NCBI RefSeq assembly: GCF_026210795.1
Contig: NC_089432.1
Location: forward strand, 3,720,001 to 3,784,000
Source of the DNA: Rhizophagus irregularis
Taxonomy: Eukaryota > Glomeromycota > Glomeromycetes > Glomerales > Glomeraceae
Reading direction: 5' to 3'
DNA: 64,000 nucleotides
Positions 1 to 12,019 of this stretch are shown one piece after another. Position 1 is the first letter of the stretch, and every line of letters begins with the position of its first letter. The position numbers were made by a program, and so were the translations under genes. Under the pieces are notes generated by a model. It did no database searches and had not been told where the DNA came from. It saw nothing but the letters and a program-made list of their open reading frames with translations.

Positions 1-613
1 AAATATTATTTTATCTTAATTAAAATAACCTTAATACAACTAAAAATGTATGTTATTTCTAATTAAATCATATTATAAATACATTATTAAATCTATAATA
101 AATGAGGATCTTTTTAAGGGATCTTTAAGAATCCCAAATTTACCATTAAGGAATCCTTAAGGATATTTATCATTATATATTTTTTTATTTATTAATAGAT
201 TTATTAGTTAATTTATTTATTATAAGATTTTTGGAATTCCTAGGGTTCCATGTCCCAAAAAATTTACTGATGTATGAATATAGATTAGAATTTTCTTGTT
301 TTTTTTTCATTTACACCTTTATTTAATTCCAGAGTGTAAGATGTATATTCTCCTCCAAAAACAATTTTATAAATGGATCTAAGTAATAAACATTTGTCCA
401 AAACCAAAACCTTATGCTTATTTTTGGTTTCTTTTTGTTTTGATGATACCAGAAGCTTGTCTTTACTAAGAGAAAAGAAAATAAAATTTATTATTATTCT
501 AACAGATAATTCCTATGTTTTTTTGATAATTTTCTGTAAGCTTACATGTAGTTAAATATGCGATAAGCTTTTTTTTCCAATTCACCATCATTGTTTAGTT
601 ACAAAGTTATAAT
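1..613. other. AT-rich spacer, no gene seen
   Basis: Low-complexity AT-rich DNA. A 60-codon open frame at 373-555 has hydrophobic, compositionally random content and no recognisable domain, so it is not called as a gene. Confidence 0.6.
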
Positions 614-1158
614 TCAATCCAATGAAAAGTTGTTTGTTGCTTTATAGAAGGTGATTAAGAGTGAATCCGTTAAAATAGGTTGTATAATTTTATGTGGATT
701 CGAATTAAGAACTTGACACCATTCAGAGTAGGGATCTAAAATATAATGGAGAAATTAATTCAGTACATATTCACAACAGATATTTTTTGGAATACTTTCA
801 ACAATTCGAATGTGTTATTCCACATTAATTTGTTTCTCTCCGCCTAACACTTGCTATCAATTGTCTTTGATACTCCTTAAATTTTTATATATTTAAGGGT
901 ATAACTAAAAAAAGTAAAATGATATGCTACTAACAAGAATTTATCTGTAATTTTCTCCATGCCTACTTCCCACTAAAACGCAAAAATAATATAACTTAAA
1001 TACAATAAATGGAATCTAAAGTTCAGTTACTACCATATACCTCATTTAATGAACTGAATATTATTTGCTGTTCTAATTCTTCTAGATCATCATGTTTGAT
1101 TTCTATTATTTCGTTGGAATCACTATCATTGGGAATATTATTTTCCTGATAACATTGT
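614..1158 (-). pseudogene. Degenerate multi-exon coding relic, unknown family
   Basis: Two blocks on the minus strand read like protein. The first, 1158 down to 1023, is an acidic stretch (motifs NDSDSNEIIE and DDLEELEQQI) that ends at a stop. The second, 735 down to 614, follows a good acceptor (TATATTTTAG) and reads DPYSEWCQVLN and later QPILTDSLLITF before a stop. Between them are shorter fragments in shifting frames, for example HIRIVESIPKNICCEY. Upstream on the same strand (1160-1560) similar acidic pieces continue with several stops. No start codon or complete exon chain can be built. I read this as a dead gene or mobile-element remnant. The family is not recognised. Confidence 0.35.
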
Positions 1159-2112
1159 CATTGCAAGAGCGAAAATATTCAGCAAGGTAATCCAAGGTTA
1201 TCTCGGTATAAATCCTTAATAAGATAATTACACTAGATTCGCCCATTTCGTCACTTGAACATTCTCAAGTTGTAGTCTCATAATCGGGAGTATCAACATT
1301 TGCTAAATTCAACTAGATCACAACGCATATGATATGCCAGTACGGAAATTCGACTTACGAGCCTAATTATTATATAGTCAATACCAAAATACCTCCGTAT
1401 GACTACTAATTTCTACTTCAACATCATGTTCATCGAATATTGCGATTCATTTTGATTTATTAGTGGAAGAATCGAACCTTTGGCGGTTTTAATCTGTTAT
1501 CAACATCAGTATCCACGTGAAATCCTTATTATCTGTAAATAGTAAAGATTCGTGTGGATCCTTCCCACCTCAGCGAATCAAAAAATTTTACTAAGCCGCA
1601 TAATTTTTATCTAATATTTATTTTGCTTTATATAATTTATCAACTTATTATTCAATTAGAAAAAAATATTTTATTAAATTAAACGTCCTAATCTAACATA
1701 TTTTATCACAAAATGTTAAGAATAAATTTGTAAATAGTAAAAAAACTTCGATATTCAAAATATTCAACCATGCCATGATGTAATTCACTATCCTATTCAA
1801 ATCCATAATCTAAATCTTAAAACGAAATATTTTAATAAACGAAACAGTTCTATTTTTCAATTACCAATTCTGCCAAAAAAAGGACAGTGGAACTTTACTT
1901 AAATTTCCTTATGTAATTAAAATTATGAGAAGGAGGCTTGTTAAAGTTCAAAAATTCAAACATCCTCCAGTTTTAGTTGCGAAATTCCTAAAAAAAAAAA
2001 AAAAAATGTAAGTACAAATAATACAAAAAAAATTAGTTAATAAAAAACAAAAACAAGAATTACGAAGAACAAAACAAACTTACCATAAGCTGTCACCAAT
2101 AAAGCAGATAAT
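1159..2112. other. Spacer with short degenerate coding scraps
   Basis: Between 1160 and 1560 the minus strand has short acidic peptides in different frames (DEHDVEVEISSH, SSDEMGESS), probably part of the neighbouring relic. From 1600 to 2110 only AT-rich sequence and homopolymers are seen. Confidence 0.4.
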
Positions 2113-2456
2113 GAAAAAAATCTAAAAAAATGAAAATTTGAAACGTTAAAAAACGTTTCATTAAAATAAATGATTCAAAGAAAAATGATTCAAAGAAAAC
2201 CTTCACCTACCAAATCTAAAGAAATCTGAATAATAAACCATCTAAAAAGAAAAAATCGAAACGTTAGTAAACGTTTCGTTACAGTAAAATAAAAAAAAAC
2301 AAAGAACTCACCGAATTCCAACACGTTCTTGTCTAATGAAAAGAAAAAAATTGAAAGCAAGTTAGCAAACAGTTCAATTTTAGCTAGTTTACAAATTGCA
2401 AGACAGATAAATACCTTAGTATATAATAATGTATACTGGTTGGTCAAACTCAGCAA
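2113..2456 (-). pseudogene. Micro-exon block with palindromic intron ends
   Basis: On the minus strand short exon-like pieces alternate with intron-like spacers. One is 21 nt long, reads DKNVLEF and sits between TTTCATTAG and GTGAGT. The next begins after CTTTTTAG with ATGGTTTATT. Another, about 38 nt, starts after TTTTTTTAG and ends before GTAAGT. Two of the spacers carry near-palindromes just upstream of the acceptor: GAAACGTTTACTAACGTTTC at 2257-2276, which contains the branch-site-like TACTAAC, and a sister with a GTT-TTTT-AAC centre at 2140-2160. The block lies just downstream of the Crinkler-like relic and may be its 3' part. The protein product is not recognisable. Confidence 0.25.
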
Positions 2457-2549
2457 AGGATAACCCCAAATTATAATACGTTGTGAAATAACTTGTAAAC
2501 GCGTTGTTTGATAACAAATTAATCTGAAGATTGATCAATTTCTGACCTT

Positions 2550-3016
2550 TTAGTTGTCTTCTCCTTTACCAGTATTTTCATAACTTGAAGATTTCAGCGA
2601 GCATTGTTCGCCCAAATTTCTTGGCAAAATATACGTACCATACACGGACTTGCTAAGTGATTCCTCCAACACTGCGATGCGGTCAAGTAATTCCTGTTCA
2701 CGGTTCGAAGTGGCGGTCGAAGCAGGCGGTTCAACTAAGACATGAATGTGTTCCCCGGCTGGTGTAGTACTTCGAAATCTTTTTTGTTGCTAACAGCTCT
2801 GCATTGTTCTCGAGTGTGAGAGTGCTCAAGAGATCGTCGCAATCGTCATGAATTTCCACCTTCCATAGCTTGAGTTCGTCGGCAGCAATATCATTAAAAC
2901 GTGGTGCCTTTTTCACATTTATAGCCTCCTTGAGGTCGCCAACAAGACTATTTCCATTCTATGTAGACAGGGAAAGCGTTCGCGAGTGTATTTAGGCAGA
3001 GTAACGTGATAGACAT
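2550..3016 (-). pseudogene. Crinkler-like (CRN) N-terminal domain, frameshifted
   Basis: Three minus-strand frames together give the ubiquitin-like header of Crinkler-type proteins. Frame A starts at the ATG at 3016 (MSITLLCLN, then NAFPVYI) and hits a stop at 2948-2950. Frame B continues with SLVGDLKEAI, KKAPRFNDIAADELKLWKVE and ELLATKKISKYY, and stops at 2731. Frame C picks up at EHIHVLVEPP and runs through a coiled-coil-like stretch (REQELLDRIAVLEESLS) to a stop at 2550. The LWKVEI block and the EHIHV block are the recognisable header landmarks. At least two frameshifts break the frame, and no C-terminal effector domain follows. In living family members the header is a recognition or trafficking module ahead of variable C-terminal domains. 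Here it is a remnant, unless the breaks are assembly errors. Confidence 0.65.
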
Positions 3017-3678
3017 TATCGGATTTTATACTGTTTTTTTGCGAAATGTTATTGGCTAAACAGCTGTATACGACTAATACGAGGATAAGTGTGAAAAATT
3101 TTAAAAGTGGAAAAAGTAACCTATTGCACAATGCACAGATCTGCCGTGTGATCATTTTGTGGCACGAGAATGCATACAGCGGTTTAACAAACTTCTTCCG
3201 AGCTGTTGATCATTGCTCCGGAGGCCGGTCTATAGGAAAATCAATGACGTTTACTGCGCACAAATTTACATCCTCGTTACTTCCTCGTTTCACTCTCGTA
3301 ACATAAATCACTACATGATTATTGCCGTTTATGATCTAGTTTAGAACGTTAGGGCTTGGCAATCAAAAATTAGTGTGTTCCTTATACATGTAATCAAAAC
3401 ATATGTACGAGTGCGGGATTTATGTATATATATATATATATGGCTGTTATAAATTATCGTTTCTGATCACTGTATCATAACGAAAAATGAATCCGTCTAA
3501 TTTATAGTATAAGATTGATAAAGCTGCTATAAATTGTTAAATCGCTAAAACCGCTATAAGCTGCTTAAATCGCTGTAAGCAATCATAGAAATGATTAGAA
3601 CTGGTAATTTCGATTCTGTACGGAAAAATATGAAAAAATTAGGAAGATCTCACATTACAATGTTTGAATCAAAGGTTT

Positions 3679-3845
3679 GAAAGAATTTTTGGAGGAATCT
3701 TTGCAACGATCATCCAACGGGCTTATAGAAGTTACGGGAAGAGAACTGCATTATTAGCAAAAGTGTTTGGGATGCAGCCAGATATGATGCCATCCGCGGA
3801 GGTAAAAGGATTGTTTTAATTCGTTGGGGTAGACAGTGCATATGA
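3679..3845 (+). pseudogene. IQ-motif protein relic
   Basis: The plus-strand frame from 3679 reads IFGGIFATIIQRAYRSYGKR, which contains an IQ-like pattern (IQxxxRxxxxR). After a one-base shift near 3755 the next frame continues coherently as SVWDAARYDAIRGGKR and IRWGRQ to a stop at 3843-3845. Short IQ-like repeats followed by a SLAK-VW type block occur in multicopy fungal proteins, so I read this as a frameshifted copy. No start codon or flanking exon is visible. Confidence 0.35.
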
Positions 3846-3890
3846 GTCAGCAAGACGCAAGAAAAAGGATTATTTGATCGATTAGTTAAT

Positions 3891-4094
3891 TTAACAACAA
3901 AAATGAATGATTGAACCAATTAGTATAAACGCAATTTTGTTCATGTAACAAATGGCAAAGCTTAATAAATAAATTAAATTACTGTCAACAGATTCTTCGG
4001 TAATTATATCATCATCATCAGCATCCATCTCTTCCCACTCTTCGGAATGATAACCTGAGTCTTTTAATATCTTTACTAAATCTCCTTCAAAGTA
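3891..4094 (-). pseudogene. Short acidic coding relic
   Basis: A 68-codon open minus-strand frame without a start. Its first half is protein-like and acidic (GDLVKILKDSGYHSEEWEEM, then an Asp run). The second half is hydrophobic and probably non-coding. It may be the end of an exon that ran into unrelated sequence. No family is recognised. Confidence 0.25.
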
Positions 4095-4102
4095 TCATCG
4101 AA

Positions 4103-4634
4103 TATATCTGTTATCACTTTGTATTAAATAATCTGTTGCTTTTGTTCTTCTAATAATGTAATGGTAAAATATAATATAGTTAGCTGAATTTTTCATAAAA
4201 TGTTTATTTACATTCTGTAATTTACATTCTGTATTCTAGTGTTTTTTCTTAGCTCTTCTCATCCTGTTTTGTTTTTTACTCTCTTTCATTTTGATATTGT
4301 GTATATGATGACACGAACGCCAACGTCCATATAATCGATTAAAATTTTTTTTTAATTTAAAAAGAATTTGAATTATAATAAATAATAAACAAATGCGCTA
4401 TAAAACTACAAAATAGAAATCAAAAACAATAAACAGATCGATACTACATTGACACATTGAATTAAAATATAGAAAATGCAAATATTTAAAACGGAAATTT
4501 CTACAAGAACAAAGATCTTGATTACTACTAATAAAACAGAGGGTTTATTCTATTAAAACTTTTTATTTAAATATATTTCTATGTAAAGGAAATAAATTAC
4601 TTTAATTAATTTATATTTAATTCTAATTTTTTTT
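4103..4634. other. Spacer downstream of the acyl-CoA oxidase gene
   Basis: AT-rich with no gene seen. The part nearest 4634 is the presumed 3' untranslated region of the minus-strand acyl-CoA oxidase gene. Confidence 0.5.
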
Positions 4635-7075
4635 TTAAAGTTTAGCTTTGTTCTTATTTCTAAATAAAACTTCGCTATTAGGATTAACATCCAAAGTTAT
4701 CCCATTTAAGGGCTCTTTAGAAGCCCAATCGATCATCGTCTCGTATACTTTTCCATCATATCTTCCAAGAGCTGATTGTAGGACAAATTCTGGTATGTTA
4801 AACGCATCAACCAAACTCACAGCATTTGGTCTTATTTCTTGTAATAAATCGTATACTTGAGTCCTAAGCAACTTAGCTTCAGAGTCTGTTATAAACCTAC
4901 ATTCAAAGAATTCGCCTATTTCTTTTTCCATAGTATGTAATACAAATAAATTACATACTGATTCCATAACTTTTTTCAATGCTGGACTACTATGTAATAT
5001 ACGCAACTTTTCATCTGTAATTGGTTGTGGTTGCTCTTGAATTGCTGTTATAAAGTTTTTTACTAAAAGATATTGACAATGAGCTCGAGAGATTCTATTT
5101 ACTTCGATCAACATCGAATTCCATGATTTATTTTGATTATCGATTTGATCTACTGCATTTGCAATTAGGTATGCCGCACGATGGCCAAATGCCCTTAACT
5201 GTAGTTCATTATTTTTAAAATCCAATGAAGTTGTTGCGTTACAAACTTGATTTGGATTATTAATATAATCAAGAATGTAAGTTAACGTTGGGTTCTTTTT
5301 TGATTGAGAGGCATATATTTCGGGATTTTTATTTGACACCACTTCTCGGAAGGTTTTTAGAAGCTAAATAAGAAAAAAAATTGTTAAAAGAAAGTTGAAA
5401 AAACGAGAAAGCTTTAAATTTTTACTTACATAACGAGTAGTTTGGTGTGTTAAAATATAGTTATCTCCTTCCCAAGTTATATTTGGCAAATAATTTTGAT
5501 AAAATGTAACAAACCCGCCAAAATTTGAATAGCCATGGCCGCCACATGCCCTTCTACATTCTTCAATTGAATCTACTGCCATCGTGGTAGTTAAGGATTT
5601 TAATCCTGAACTTGATGCGTGTAAATCTGCTAACAGGGAGAAATCACCTGAGGAACTCTGTTTAAGATATTTCATATATAGGTCAATCATTGCTTTTGCT
5701 GTGTAAAAACACGCATAAGCTTGAGCGATTACTGGGAATAATCGATACTGTTGCATTGTGTAATCAAGCACTGACGTTTCTACTATACGTCTAAATTATT
5801 TAGAAATGCATATTAGTAAAAACGAAAAAAAAACTAAATTAAAATTATATACATTTCTAACTCACCCGTCTTTCGATTTTTTTGGTTGATCTTTATCAAC
5901 AAATTGTCTTCTTACAGCCGAATAACGAATTGCGATCGTTGCAGCGCGTGCAAGTGAAGTTCGAACACTTGTGACAATCATGGCACGAATGAATACCATT
6001 GTACCGTAAGATAATTTATCATTCGGCGGGCTTATATATTCGCCTGTACCTTTTTTTATTTGAGAGAATTTAGAAAGCATATTAAAGCGTGGAATTCTCA
6101 CGTGGTCAAAGAGCATAAATCCGTTATCAGTAGCATTATAGCCAAATTTAGGACCGATGTCACCGACTGTTATCCCAGGTAAAGGTTGGTGCGTTTCTAA
6201 ATCTCTTATTTGAATGATAAATGGGTGGGGACCATAGTCCTTTCCATTGCTCTTTAATTGTGCCATAACGATTGCGTGGTTGCTGCGTACATCAAAAAGG
6301 TTAGTATCCAAAGATCACGTGATATGATTACGTCAATGTCAAATTAAACCTACGCTGTTCTTCCTAAACCTCCAATCCACCATTTTGATGCGGTCAAATA
6401 TGGCGAATTTATTTCGAATTCATCTGTTTCCGGAATATATGTTGCAGTTGTTTCGAGCCCTTGAACGTTAGACCCATGTCCCAACTCCGTTTGGGCGTAA
6501 CACCCAATTATTTCATATTTAAGTGCTGGGATTAGGAATTTTTTTTTTTGTTCTTCGGTTCCCTGACCAAATATTGTAGGGATAAACATTCCCCTGTGAA
6601 GGCCATACTGTGAATGTAATAAGAAATTGATAATCAATTAAACAATAAAGGAATAAAATCTTTTTATTAGTACTTACGGGACCTGGTAAATCTATAAACG
6701 ATACTGCTGCTTGAATTTCTTCCATATTCCATTTGTGCTCTCTAAAAAAAAAATCAATTTTAAATAATAATGAAATATAAAATTTAAAAAATAAAGGATT
6801 ACATACTTAATTAATTGTACGAGTCTTTTGTCTTTTCTCAAAGCATTTTCAAATAATTCTGTTCTTCCCATAAAATATAAATTCGATTTGTCAAATACTG
6901 GATCATTCTCTAATATTTTTAAGATTCTATTATCTTTTTCCAATTCCTTTGATCCATATAATGCGAGTGTAAGCTCTTTAACATTAAATGTAGCCTTTTC
7001 TCTTTCTAAAGCTAGTAAATCCGACCCTTGGGGATCGGATGGTACAAGATGAGAGGGGATTTTTATATATGACAT
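4635..7075 (-). CDS. Peroxisomal acyl-CoA oxidase, six exons, 697 aa
   Basis: Performs the first step of peroxisomal fatty-acid beta-oxidation: FAD-dependent oxidation of acyl-CoA to trans-2-enoyl-CoA, with O2 reduced to H2O2. I built exons 7075-6807, 6741-6678, 6607-6354, 6282-5866, 5790-5430 and 5363-4635. All junctions are GT/AG, the phases agree, and the total is 2094 nt. Family landmarks in order are [15 protein letters not shown] (117-131), the flavin-site block [12 protein letters not shown] (148-159), [14 protein letters not shown] (186-199), [12 protein letters not shown] (418-429) and TWEGDN, where E442 fits the catalytic base. The last three residues are AKL, a canonical PTS1, which puts the enzyme in peroxisomes. 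The length is normal for the family and no disruption is seen. Introns are 63-75 nt. In an arbuscular mycorrhizal fungus it would help consume plant-derived storage lipid (inference). Confidence 0.95.
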
Positions 7076-10000
7076 TAAAAAAAAAAATTTTTTTATATTT
7101 TTTATTGAAAAAAAAGAAAAAGAAAGAAAAGAATTTGTTTTCTATATATGTAATTTTTTATATGTAACATTCGGAATTCGTACATCCACAAATAAGTACG
7201 ATTAATAATGAATTTGGTCGATCCCTTGTCTATCAGTAATAAAAATTACTCATGTCAATTTTCTTTTGGCTAATAAATATAAAAGATTCACGTGTGAAGA
7301 AAATAAATTACTAAAATAAAATCATGCTATATTAGAGTTTTTTTTTAAAGCATAGATTAGGTTTATGGCTTTCAAAAATAGCCTGGCAAATGACCGAATC
7401 GGCGACTCGGCGACTTTCGGCTTGATTCATGTAATCTAAATGATAAACTAAATTTATTTTTTTTCCGCCGAAATGGGCGGAATTGCATCATGTGCCATGT
7501 TTATGCAAATCTAATTAAAATGATAGTGTTTGGTTAATAAAATACTTAACATAAATAATACATTCAATCGGGATTATCCAAGTATAAATTAAGATCATTA
7601 GAAATTCTTCTAAAGCACATAATAAACACATTTTATTACTTTAAAGGTTTCAACGAATGTTTGATTTATAAATATTATAAATTCATTGTCAATGATACTA
7701 AATTTTTTATTATATTTAGTGCAAAAATCAATTTTTACTAAATTATGAATTATGATGAGTGTTTATCATAGAAAACATTTGTGCCAATTTAAAGATCTAG
7801 ATCGTTGCACTTAACTGCACTATAGATGTCTAGTAAGCAATTTTAATACCACACGATAATATTTTAATGAGAAAGTTTAAACATGACTCCAATTGATTTT
7901 ATCATCAGGGAGATGTCATTTTTTAAATCTTTCATACTCCTTTCTTCTCAATATTACAAGGACTATGGCATTATTTTATTTTCTCTATTTAAAATGAGGC
8001 TTATTTTTTTAAATAAGTTTCTCTAATCTCGTGAATGCACGAGAAAATTGATTACAATAAATATTAGCATGTAAGATTTTTGAATCTCGTATTGTTCAGA
8101 TATTCAGACGTTATATTTGATCCGAGTTATGTTATAATTTTAAATTAACTAAAAATATTTTCTATAATTTATTAATTTATTATAACATTAATAATAAGCT
8201 CGAGTTATTTACTATTGCAAAATTATTTTTTGTACTATGACTTTGACTATCTCTTTTCTTCGATTGAAAGATTTGTATATATGAAAAATTGAGAGAGGCA
8301 TACAGTAATCATTATATTACATATACTGGATACTAAAATGCAATCAATTTCGTTAAAATATAAAAAATGCATTATAAAGAGTGAGTTTCATGTTTTTACT
8401 GATGAAAAATTGTAAATAAATTGTTCTTAAACAATCTTCTGATCGTAAGAAAAGTAGGATCTAGTATTCATTAATTGTGTTTTTGTCATACAGATTAAGT
8501 TGTAATCTTCATGTTAAACTTGTATCAAATTTTGATAACGAAAATACATCTGTTTTGAACCCGCGTATTCTTTCCAGCGGTAATTCCAGATACATTTGTG
8601 TGTTTTCTTCCAATGTGTGTGTTCTAACGAGATGATTAAATTTTTTTTTTTTACGATAATTATTATAATTATGGTTGCGAGAATCATCTGTTTAACTGTT
8701 CATCTATTTGTTAACAAAAGTATAAGGACAATGGTGTTATGCAATTGATCATACCTTTTTGACAACATCTGTTCCTATAGACATCAAAATATTTTCGAAT
8801 AATATTAATAATAAAGGAGAACAAGCCTAACATGTATAAACTGATAACTCAAGCCAATCGGATGATGACCATAAGTATAAAATATATAGAATATTAATTT
8901 CTCGAACCCATAAAGACCATAGATGTAAGCACAAAATTAAAATTCTCTAATTCTTTAACTCCATCACCGGTTTATTAGAATATATATGAAAAGTATAACA
9001 TGAATACATATACGGTCTCTAAGCGGCAACTCATAAAAGTGAAGGATAGAACAGTCTTTGCAAATGTGACAAAGTTATATATATATATATCTAACATTAT
9101 ATTAATTTGGCAATTCACTGAGATTACTTGTTACATTGATGAATCTTCGGATTCAATGTAATTCGAGTAACCTGTAATTTGAAATATTATCAAAAAAAAG
9201 TTTTGTGATTTTTCTTCTAACATTATAAATAAAATTTTAATATTGTTTATAGCACATTACAAAGTAATCTTTTTTTATGTAGCGGACTCTAGCATCTTTT
9301 TTTTCTTTTTTTTTGAAACTCGGCTTAAATATAAAATATTGAGCCCCTTAATCACATGATCATACTTGTACCGCGGCAATAGTTTTCTTGTGCCACAGCA
9401 ACGCAACTATACTCGATGGAATATCTTAAGCTTAAGATAATACGATATAATATTTATAATATCCTTTTATATAAACTACCGTAAAGAACAAATTCGGTAA
9501 TCTTTAAAGATAGTAATGCTTAATCCGTTATCAGCACGTCTTAATAAACGAAACATCGCTTGACAATTATTCTTTTACAATTATGGTCACTACCTTCCCA
9601 AGTGTAGACTCGCATGCTAAAATGTTACTGTGATTATTTGTTAATACAAAAGGTAATTATAGTTTAAGCCGGTAATAGTCTAATTTATTATCCAAAATTG
9701 AAGGCATTAAATCATCATTATCTAGATTCACCAATTTACCCTAGATGTCAAAAAGAAGAAGAAATCTGGATAAAGTTTGGAAAATAGATACACCATAGAA
9801 GAGTCATAAAAGATATCATTGTAAATACAATGATAGAAATTGAAGCATCATTAGAAAGGAAAAGAGAAAAAAATGAGATTGATGAACGTTCAATTTGCTC
9901 AAATGTTAAAAGATCGGTTAAAAATAATGATACCGACAAGAAAACAAGAGTTTATAAGAGGGCTGATTTTATTAAAAGCAACTTGAATAAATGTAATATT

Positions 10001-11120
10001 GTAAATGTAATAGAAATTTTAATTTTTTCTTGATTTATCCTTTCATAGACCGCAAAACGGTTGTAGATAACTTTTGTTTATTAGAAACATAGCAGATCCC
10101 TGTCTTCGATTAGTCAGTCATAGTATTTTTTGGTGTTTTAGGTTTGTAATAGCTGTTTCCTTTGAACTGTTTACTGTTTTAACTTCCTTTGTTATGGTTG
10201 CAGTCATTATCGTTCTAGTTCGTTTTCCTTTGACAACCTATTATGGCAAGCCATTTATGGTGACATTTTTTAACTATTTATAATATGCTTGCTTGTAACT
10301 GCGCTAGAGCACCGTTGGTTTTCTTTTCTTCCAAAACTTTTAGTAAACGTAAATATGAAAAACAGAATCTAATTTTGTTTTTTTAAAAAAAATTCTTACC
10401 TAACAGAAAACATATTTAAGTTTGGGCTAGTTAGATTGACGAAAGTGAGCAGTATTAATCTTTTTATTCTATAAGTATTCTAAAAGTCAAGGACTCGATA
10501 ATTAAAAAATATCAATATAAATTCACTGTGATGTCGCAAGATTCAATTTTAACAGGGACGTGAAGATTTTTTTTTTTTGAATGAAGTACAGTATGATAGA
10601 TATAATCATGAACCTTGATCCGTACATAATAAATTGTATGTTAATCGACGAATAAGGCCACTTGCCTTGGGAAATACTTTACGATTAATTGTATGTACAA
10701 TAGCGTCTAAATTATTTTTCTCACATTTATCGAGCGGTTTTTAAAATATTTCTTTATTTGAAATCAAATAAATTTTTTATTTTATAGTCAATTCATACTG
10801 TGTTATATGCTATACCCGACGGGCTCTGTTGGCAAAATTAGTAATTAAAGTCCTAGTTTTTAATTAAAACTAATTACAAAGAAGTGAAGGTAAATGAATA
10901 AAATACATTCGGATCCAACTAGACGTTAAAGTACAAATAAATCAACCACAAATTTAATAATATTAGCTACTTAATACGGGTGTCCTAGATTACATTAATC
11001 AGCTAATTCTAGTGGAATACATAAAACATCATTTTTATATTTTGATTAGACTCAAAAGATTCCATGGATTTGCCGCATCATATCACGTGAATTTCCTTAC
11101 ACTTTTTGTAGTAATAAATA
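7076..11120. other. 4-kb gene-poor spacer
   Basis: No gene can be supported. The ACOX promoter should lie at the start, but no clear element is seen beyond T-rich tracts. Weak protein-like scraps occur at 9745-10030 (plus; MSKRRRNLDKVW, then a Lys/Glu-rich frame) and about 10120-10240 (minus; basic and Thr-rich). Neither has domain features or a workable exon chain. Confidence 0.5.
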
Positions 11121-11305
11121 CAGTGACACCTCTATAAGTGCACGCACTATATATATTCTCTTTAAGTGCACTGTTGGCGTGGTCCCAACTTATAAGAGCT
11201 CTTAATATTTTACTCTCTATCTATAAATGCACACCCTCTCTAAGTGCACATTCTACCATTTTTTACTATGGTCCCCAAGGGGGTGCACTTAGAGGGGTGT
11301 TACTG
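11121..11305. mobile_element. 185-bp TA-flanked inverted-repeat element (MITE)
   Basis: The left end CAGTGACACCTCTATAAGTG and the right end, whose reverse complement is CAGTAACACCCCTCTAAGTG, form terminal inverted repeats of about 23 bp. The left flank is TA; the right flank is TT, so the duplication is slightly decayed. Ends of the form CAGTNACACCYCTATAAGTGCAC with TA targets are typical of pogo/Tc1-mariner-derived non-autonomous elements. There is no coding capacity; the 65-codon open frame inside is incidental. Confidence 0.75.
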
Positions 11306-12019
11306 TTGGTGGACCTGATTGAATCATTTCAATAAATAAAATATTCTATCAACATGAAATTTTTTTTCTATTTTCTCTTGTACATCTCTTGTAAAAAATT
11401 TTATCCGTAATTTCTGTAAAACTCCATACATGTACGTGGAATAAAAACACGGAATAAATTTTTTAGGGACATATACAGTACATTTTATTTTCATTGAAAT
11501 AAAAAATAAGATTCTCGCATCATCATACATTTAAGAGTAGACCATGGCTACTTGATCAAGTTCGACCAAGGAGCAATTGCTTACACGAGAATGAAGTTCC
11601 CTTTTTTTGTAATCGTGGAATTTATAATTACAATTTATTAATGCATATGCTCCATTAATGGCATCATGAACTAATTATTTGAGTGTTGATTACAGAAGTG
11701 GAAAGAAGAATTGGAAGGTAGAAAAGTAAAATTGTTGTTCGCCGAAAACGTTTACCTGATGGGAAAAAGAACTCTTAATTTTCACGGAGTAGTAGCCGAA
11801 GAATTTACAGCAACTGATTATCTCCCGTGATACTTGCTCAAGGGACTTCAAAATTAAACATGTTATGTGATGCGATATTATGAAGAGACTTTTGATAAAA
11901 GTTTGCATTACTTGATAAGAAAATAAAATATTTTCTCTCCAAAGGACCACTTTCTAGTCAATCTTGAATCACATCAGATATGGTGGCGTGCTATGACGGT
12001 GTCAACAATTTGATGCTTC
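11306..12019. other. Spacer, no gene seen
   Basis: AT-rich sequence with short random open frames on the minus strand (11324-11530, 11690-11950). None has a recognisable domain. Confidence 0.5.

Noticed and set aside
2919..3306. Overlapping open frames at 2919-3155 (minus) and 3046-3306 (plus)
   Set aside because: The minus one is an out-of-frame reading across the Crinkler-like start; the plus one has no domain and overlaps the relic's 5' flank.
9001..9163. 53-codon plus-strand frame (MNTYTVSKRQLIKVKDRTVF)
   Set aside because: Crosses a TA dinucleotide repeat and has no recognisable feature; not distinguishable from chance.
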